NCBI GenBank assembly: GCA_946623915.1
Contig: CAMORQ010000102.1
Coordinates: 1-7,065 of the forward strand
Length of the DNA: 7,065 nt
Origin: an uncultured Coriobacteriaceae bacterium
Lineage (GTDB): Bacteria; Actinomycetota; Coriobacteriia; Coriobacteriales; Eggerthellaceae
Direction of reading: 5' to 3'
Position 1 is the stretch's first letter; each line of letters starts with the position of its first letter. Under the pieces are notes generated by a model. It saw nothing but the letters and a program-made list of their open reading frames with translations, ran no database searches and had not been told where the DNA came from. This document shows positions 5,122 to 7,065 of the stretch, in pieces. Made by a program: the position numbers and the translations under genes.

Positions 5122-5575
5122 CCTGTCCACCCCCACCCTCGCATTGCGCCCACACAACAGATCGCGGACGAAGAGCCGGTCGTTTCTGGTCGAGGCGCTG
5201 CTGCTCTTGGTGTTCCTCTCTGCGTCCGTGGCCGTAATATTGCAGGTGTTCGTGGCCGCGGGCACACTCAGCCGCGACGCGCACGCGCTCAGCGTTTCCG
5301 AGCACCTTGCCGTCAACGCCCTCGAGCGGTTCCAAGCCTCTCCGACCAAGGAGTTCGGCGTTTCATACTTCACCGAGCAAGGCGAAGCCCTGCCGGGGCC
5401 GTTCACGGCCACCTTCGCGGTGAACGTCGAATCGACGCCGGAAGACACCGCGGCCGGAACGCTTGTCAACGCGGTCGTCACCGTAACCGACCTGCGGGCA
5501 ACCGCCGCAGGGCAGGCACCCTACCAGATATCTTCGGCTCGGTACCTTTCCCGCAGCGAAGGGGGCACGCCATGA
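5114..5575 (+). CDS. Single-pass pseudopilin-like protein, GspI/GspJ-like layout, function unknown
   Basis: The start is taken as ATG 5114, which overlaps the previous gene by 8 bp; an in-frame GTG at 5105 is the alternative (156 instead of 153 residues). GGGAGGG at 5096-5102 would serve either poorly in spacing. The product has 22 basic, Ser-rich residues, a hydrophobic helix (about 24-49) with Glu27 near its start, a long amphipathic helix (about 50-75, SRDAHALSVSEHLAVNALERF), and a beta-rich exported domain ending in RYLSRSEGG. A helix that leads from the membrane into a small beta domain is the pilin ground plan. I recognise the SFLVEALLLLVF ... LS ... A..A.. pattern as similar to proteins next to DUF4860 genes in gut Bacillota, without a family name. 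Likely a minor subunit of the same fibre (inferred). Confidence 0.83.
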   Translation: MTNLSTPTLALRPHNRSRTKSRSFLVEALLLLVFLSASVAVILQVFVAAGTLSRDAHALSVSEHLAVNALERFQASPTKEFGVSYFTEQGEALPGPFTATFAVNVESTPEDTAAGTLVNAVVTVTDLRATAAGQAPYQISSARYLSRSEGGTP

Positions 5576-6027
5576 GCACGCATCGCAACGACGTCGCGGT
5601 GCGCATGGGACCCACCGCGGTCATCACGCTCCTGGTCGTGATAGCGCTGGCAACGTTAAGCGTGCTTTCCCTGACGACGGCCTACGCGTCCCAAACGGCT
5701 GCGGCCAAGCAAGACGATGCCGTCCGCGCGCTTTACGCCAACGAGGTGCAGGCGCAAGAATTCCTCGCACAGACAGACGGACAGCTTCTGGAAATGCAAG
5801 GCGGCAGCGTCGCGCCCGAAGCAGCGGCCGAAGCCGTCTGCGCCAAACCATTCGCCGAAGGCGCGCACGCGTCGGGGCGCACCATCGAGGCCGCATTCCA
5901 AACGGGTTTTCGCACCCTCACCGTCACGCTTGAGATCCAAGACGACCTGACCTACCAGATAACGTCCTGGAAAACCGCTTCGAACATCGACACTTCAGAG
6001 CAGATCACGCTTTGGAACGGCAACTAG
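5572..6027 (+). CDS. Small single-pass exported protein of the pilus-like operon, function unknown
   Basis: The start overlaps the preceding stop (ATGA) and is preceded by AGGGGG with 6 bases of spacing. The 151-residue product has a short N-terminus, one hydrophobic helix (about 14-36), a helical region rich in Ala, Gln and Glu (about 40-75, AAAKQDDAVRALYANEVQAQEFLA) and a C-terminal strand-rich part (TLTVTLEIQDDLTYQITSW, then LWNG at the end). The helix-then-strands order and the position in the operon suggest another minor pseudopilin or assembly factor, comparable to the GspK/PilX class in having a long helix rich in Ala after the membrane. No cleavage signal is present: the only Gly before the helix (Gly13) is followed by Pro and no Glu stands at +5. 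Confidence 0.82.
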   Translation: MSTHRNDVAVRMGPTAVITLLVVIALATLSVLSLTTAYASQTAAAKQDDAVRALYANEVQAQEFLAQTDGQLLEMQGGSVAPEAAAEAVCAKPFAEGAHASGRTIEAAFQTGFRTLTVTLEIQDDLTYQITSWKTASNIDTSEQITLWNGN

Positions 6028-6040
6028 AGAGCTTCGAGAG

Positions 6041-6046
6041 AAGGAG
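6041..6046 (+). promoter_or_regulatory. Ribosome binding site of the PilT-type ATPase gene
   Basis: AAGGAG lies 5 bases before ATG 6052 in the 24-bp gap after the previous stop. This is the only intergenic gap among the last five genes, so the ATPase is translated independently while its neighbours are coupled by overlaps. Confidence 0.7.
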
Positions 6047-6051
6047 TCTTC

Positions 6052-7065
6052 ATGGATATCAAAACGCTGCTGAGCAAGATGATGGACGTCGAGGCGTCGG
6101 ACATCTTCATCATCGCGGGTCTGCCGCTTTCCTACGCCGTGGGCAAACGGCAAGTGCGCACCGATTCCGACCCGCTCAAGCCCGCCGACACGAAGGCGCT
6201 CGTCGAAGCCATTTACAGCGTGTCAGGCCGCGATGTGCGCATCTTCGAGGACAGCAAGAACCACGACGACGACTTCAGCTTCAGCATCGCGGGACTGGGG
6301 CGCTTCCGCGCGAACATCTTCCGCCAACGCGGCTCGTATTCCGCCGTGGTGCGCGTCATCCCCTTCGGGCTGCCTTCGCCCGAGCAGCTGCACATCCCCG
6401 AAGCGGTTATGCAATGCGCGAACCTGAAGAAGGGACTGGTGCTGGTCACCGGACCGTCGGGAGCCGGCAAATCCACCACGCTCGCCTGCCTGATTGACCG
6501 CGTGAACAAAACGCGCACCGGACACATCATCACCATGGAAGACCCCATCGAGTACATCCATCAGCATGGCAAGTGCATCGTCACGCAGCGCGAAATACCC
6601 ACCGACGTCGCCACCTACTCCGAAGCCCTCTCTTCGGCGTTGCGCGAAAACCCCGACATTCTCCTGCTCGGTGAGATGCGCACGCTCGACACGATTGCAA
6701 CCGCCGTGTCCGCTTCCGAAATGGCGCAGCTGGTATTCTCCACGCTCCACACCATCAGCGCCGCCTCGACCATCGACCGCATCATCGACACCTTCCCCGC
6801 CACGCAGCAGCATCAGGCGCGCTTGCAGCTTTCGATGACGCTGCAAGCCATAATCAGCCAGCAGCTCGTGCCGACCGCGGACGGAAACGGCACCGTGCCC
6901 GCATTTGAGATAATGCTGTGCAATCCCGCCATCCGAAACCTTATCCGGTCGGAGAAAACGCATCAGCTGGATTCGGCGATCGCGGCGGGAACGGCCAGCG
7001 GCATGTGCACGATGGACCAAAGCCTGTACAACCTGGCCAAGGCCGGAACCATCACCCGGGAAACG
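6052..7065 (+). CDS. pilT: PilT-type secretion/twitching ATPase (partial, C-terminal end beyond the window)
   Basis: PilT proteins are hexameric cytoplasmic ATPases that pull type IV pili back by acting on the PilC platform. The 338 codons present cover nearly the whole family length (about 345-370). The N-terminal domain (1-105) includes ASDIFIIAGLP (15-25), the counterpart of SDLHL...G.PP. The core has Walker A GPSGAGKS (134-141), Asp box TMEDPIEYIH (161-170), Walker B ILLLGEMR (203-210) with Glu208, and His box STLHTISAASTIDRIID (230-246). AIRNLIR (293-299) matches the AIRNLIREGK motif that marks PilT rather than PilB/GspE. GEMRT replaces the usual GEMRD. The C-terminal SGMCTMDQSLYNLAKAG is also typical. 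It is last in the visible operon, and its expected partner is the GspF/PilC protein at 3159. No extension ATPase lies in the window, so this one may drive assembly, retraction or both; this is inference. Confidence 0.94.
   Translation, partial: MDIKTLLSKMMDVEASDIFIIAGLPLSYAVGKRQVRTDSDPLKPADTKALVEAIYSVSGRDVRIFEDSKNHDDDFSFSIAGLGRFRANIFRQRGSYSAVVRVIPFGLPSPEQLHIPEAVMQCANLKKGLVLVTGPSGAGKSTTLACLIDRVNKTRTGHIITMEDPIEYIHQHGKCIVTQREIPTDVATYSEALSSALRENPDILLLGEMRTLDTIATAVSASEMAQLVFSTLHTISAASTIDRIIDTFPATQQHQARLQLSMTLQAIISQQLVPTADGNGTVPAFEIMLCNPAIRNLIRSEKTHQLDSAIAAGTASGMCTMDQSLYNLAKAGTITRET

Noticed and set aside
4489..5481. Long open frame (330 codons) on the minus strand opposite the DUF4860-like genes
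   Set aside because: Low-complexity Arg/Gly/Val composition, no ribosome site, and it lies across two well-supported genes with coupled starts.

Overview
The window is high-GC bacterial DNA with tightly packed genes, Gram-positive style Shine-Dalgarno sites (AAGGAGG) and protein families typical of gut Actinomycetota. The best fit is a Coriobacteriia / Eggerthellaceae-type organism (relatives of Eggerthella, Slackia, Gordonibacter). That placement is inferred from composition and protein style, not from a marker gene.

Left part (1-1972), read on the minus strand. In transcription order it holds a structured RNA that I identify as 6S RNA (ssrS, about 1790-1960, with a TATACT -10 box at 1967-1972), then rarA (clamp-loader-like AAA+ ATPase, 308-1627), then after 54 bp a DUF948-type membrane/coiled-coil protein that runs off the left edge (1-253). 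6S RNA near rarA recalls the Bacillus subtilis bsrB / yrvM / yrvN(rarA) neighbourhood.

Middle (about 1973-2167). This is a divergent intergenic region. It carries three GTATGCG direct repeats spaced 10 and 11 bp apart and ending in an inverted repeat (2021-2057), a consensus TATAAT box on the plus strand (2117-2122), and a leader with an 8-bp stem that would cover the TTG start of the next gene.

Right part (2168-7065), plus strand, apparently one operon: a transglutaminase-like lipoprotein; a GspF/PilC inner-membrane platform protein; a small single-pass protein; three more small single-pass, pseudopilin-like proteins whose genes overlap by 4 or 8 bp (the first resembles DUF4860); and a PilT-type ATPase cut by the right edge. 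From what I remember of the families, related sets (PilT-like ATPase, F protein, DUF4860 protein, small N-terminal-TM proteins) occur in gut Bacillota, so I read this as a conserved but poorly described minimal type IV pilus / type II secretion-like machine. Within the window there is no PilB/GspE extension ATPase, no canonical prepilin with Gly before the cleavage site and no prepilin peptidase. Two of the small proteins share an S-R-S-x-x-x-E-A motif at the start of the membrane helix, which copies the prepilin +1 to +5 geometry with Arg in the -1 position. The lipoprotein transglutaminase at the head of the operon is the most unexpected component.
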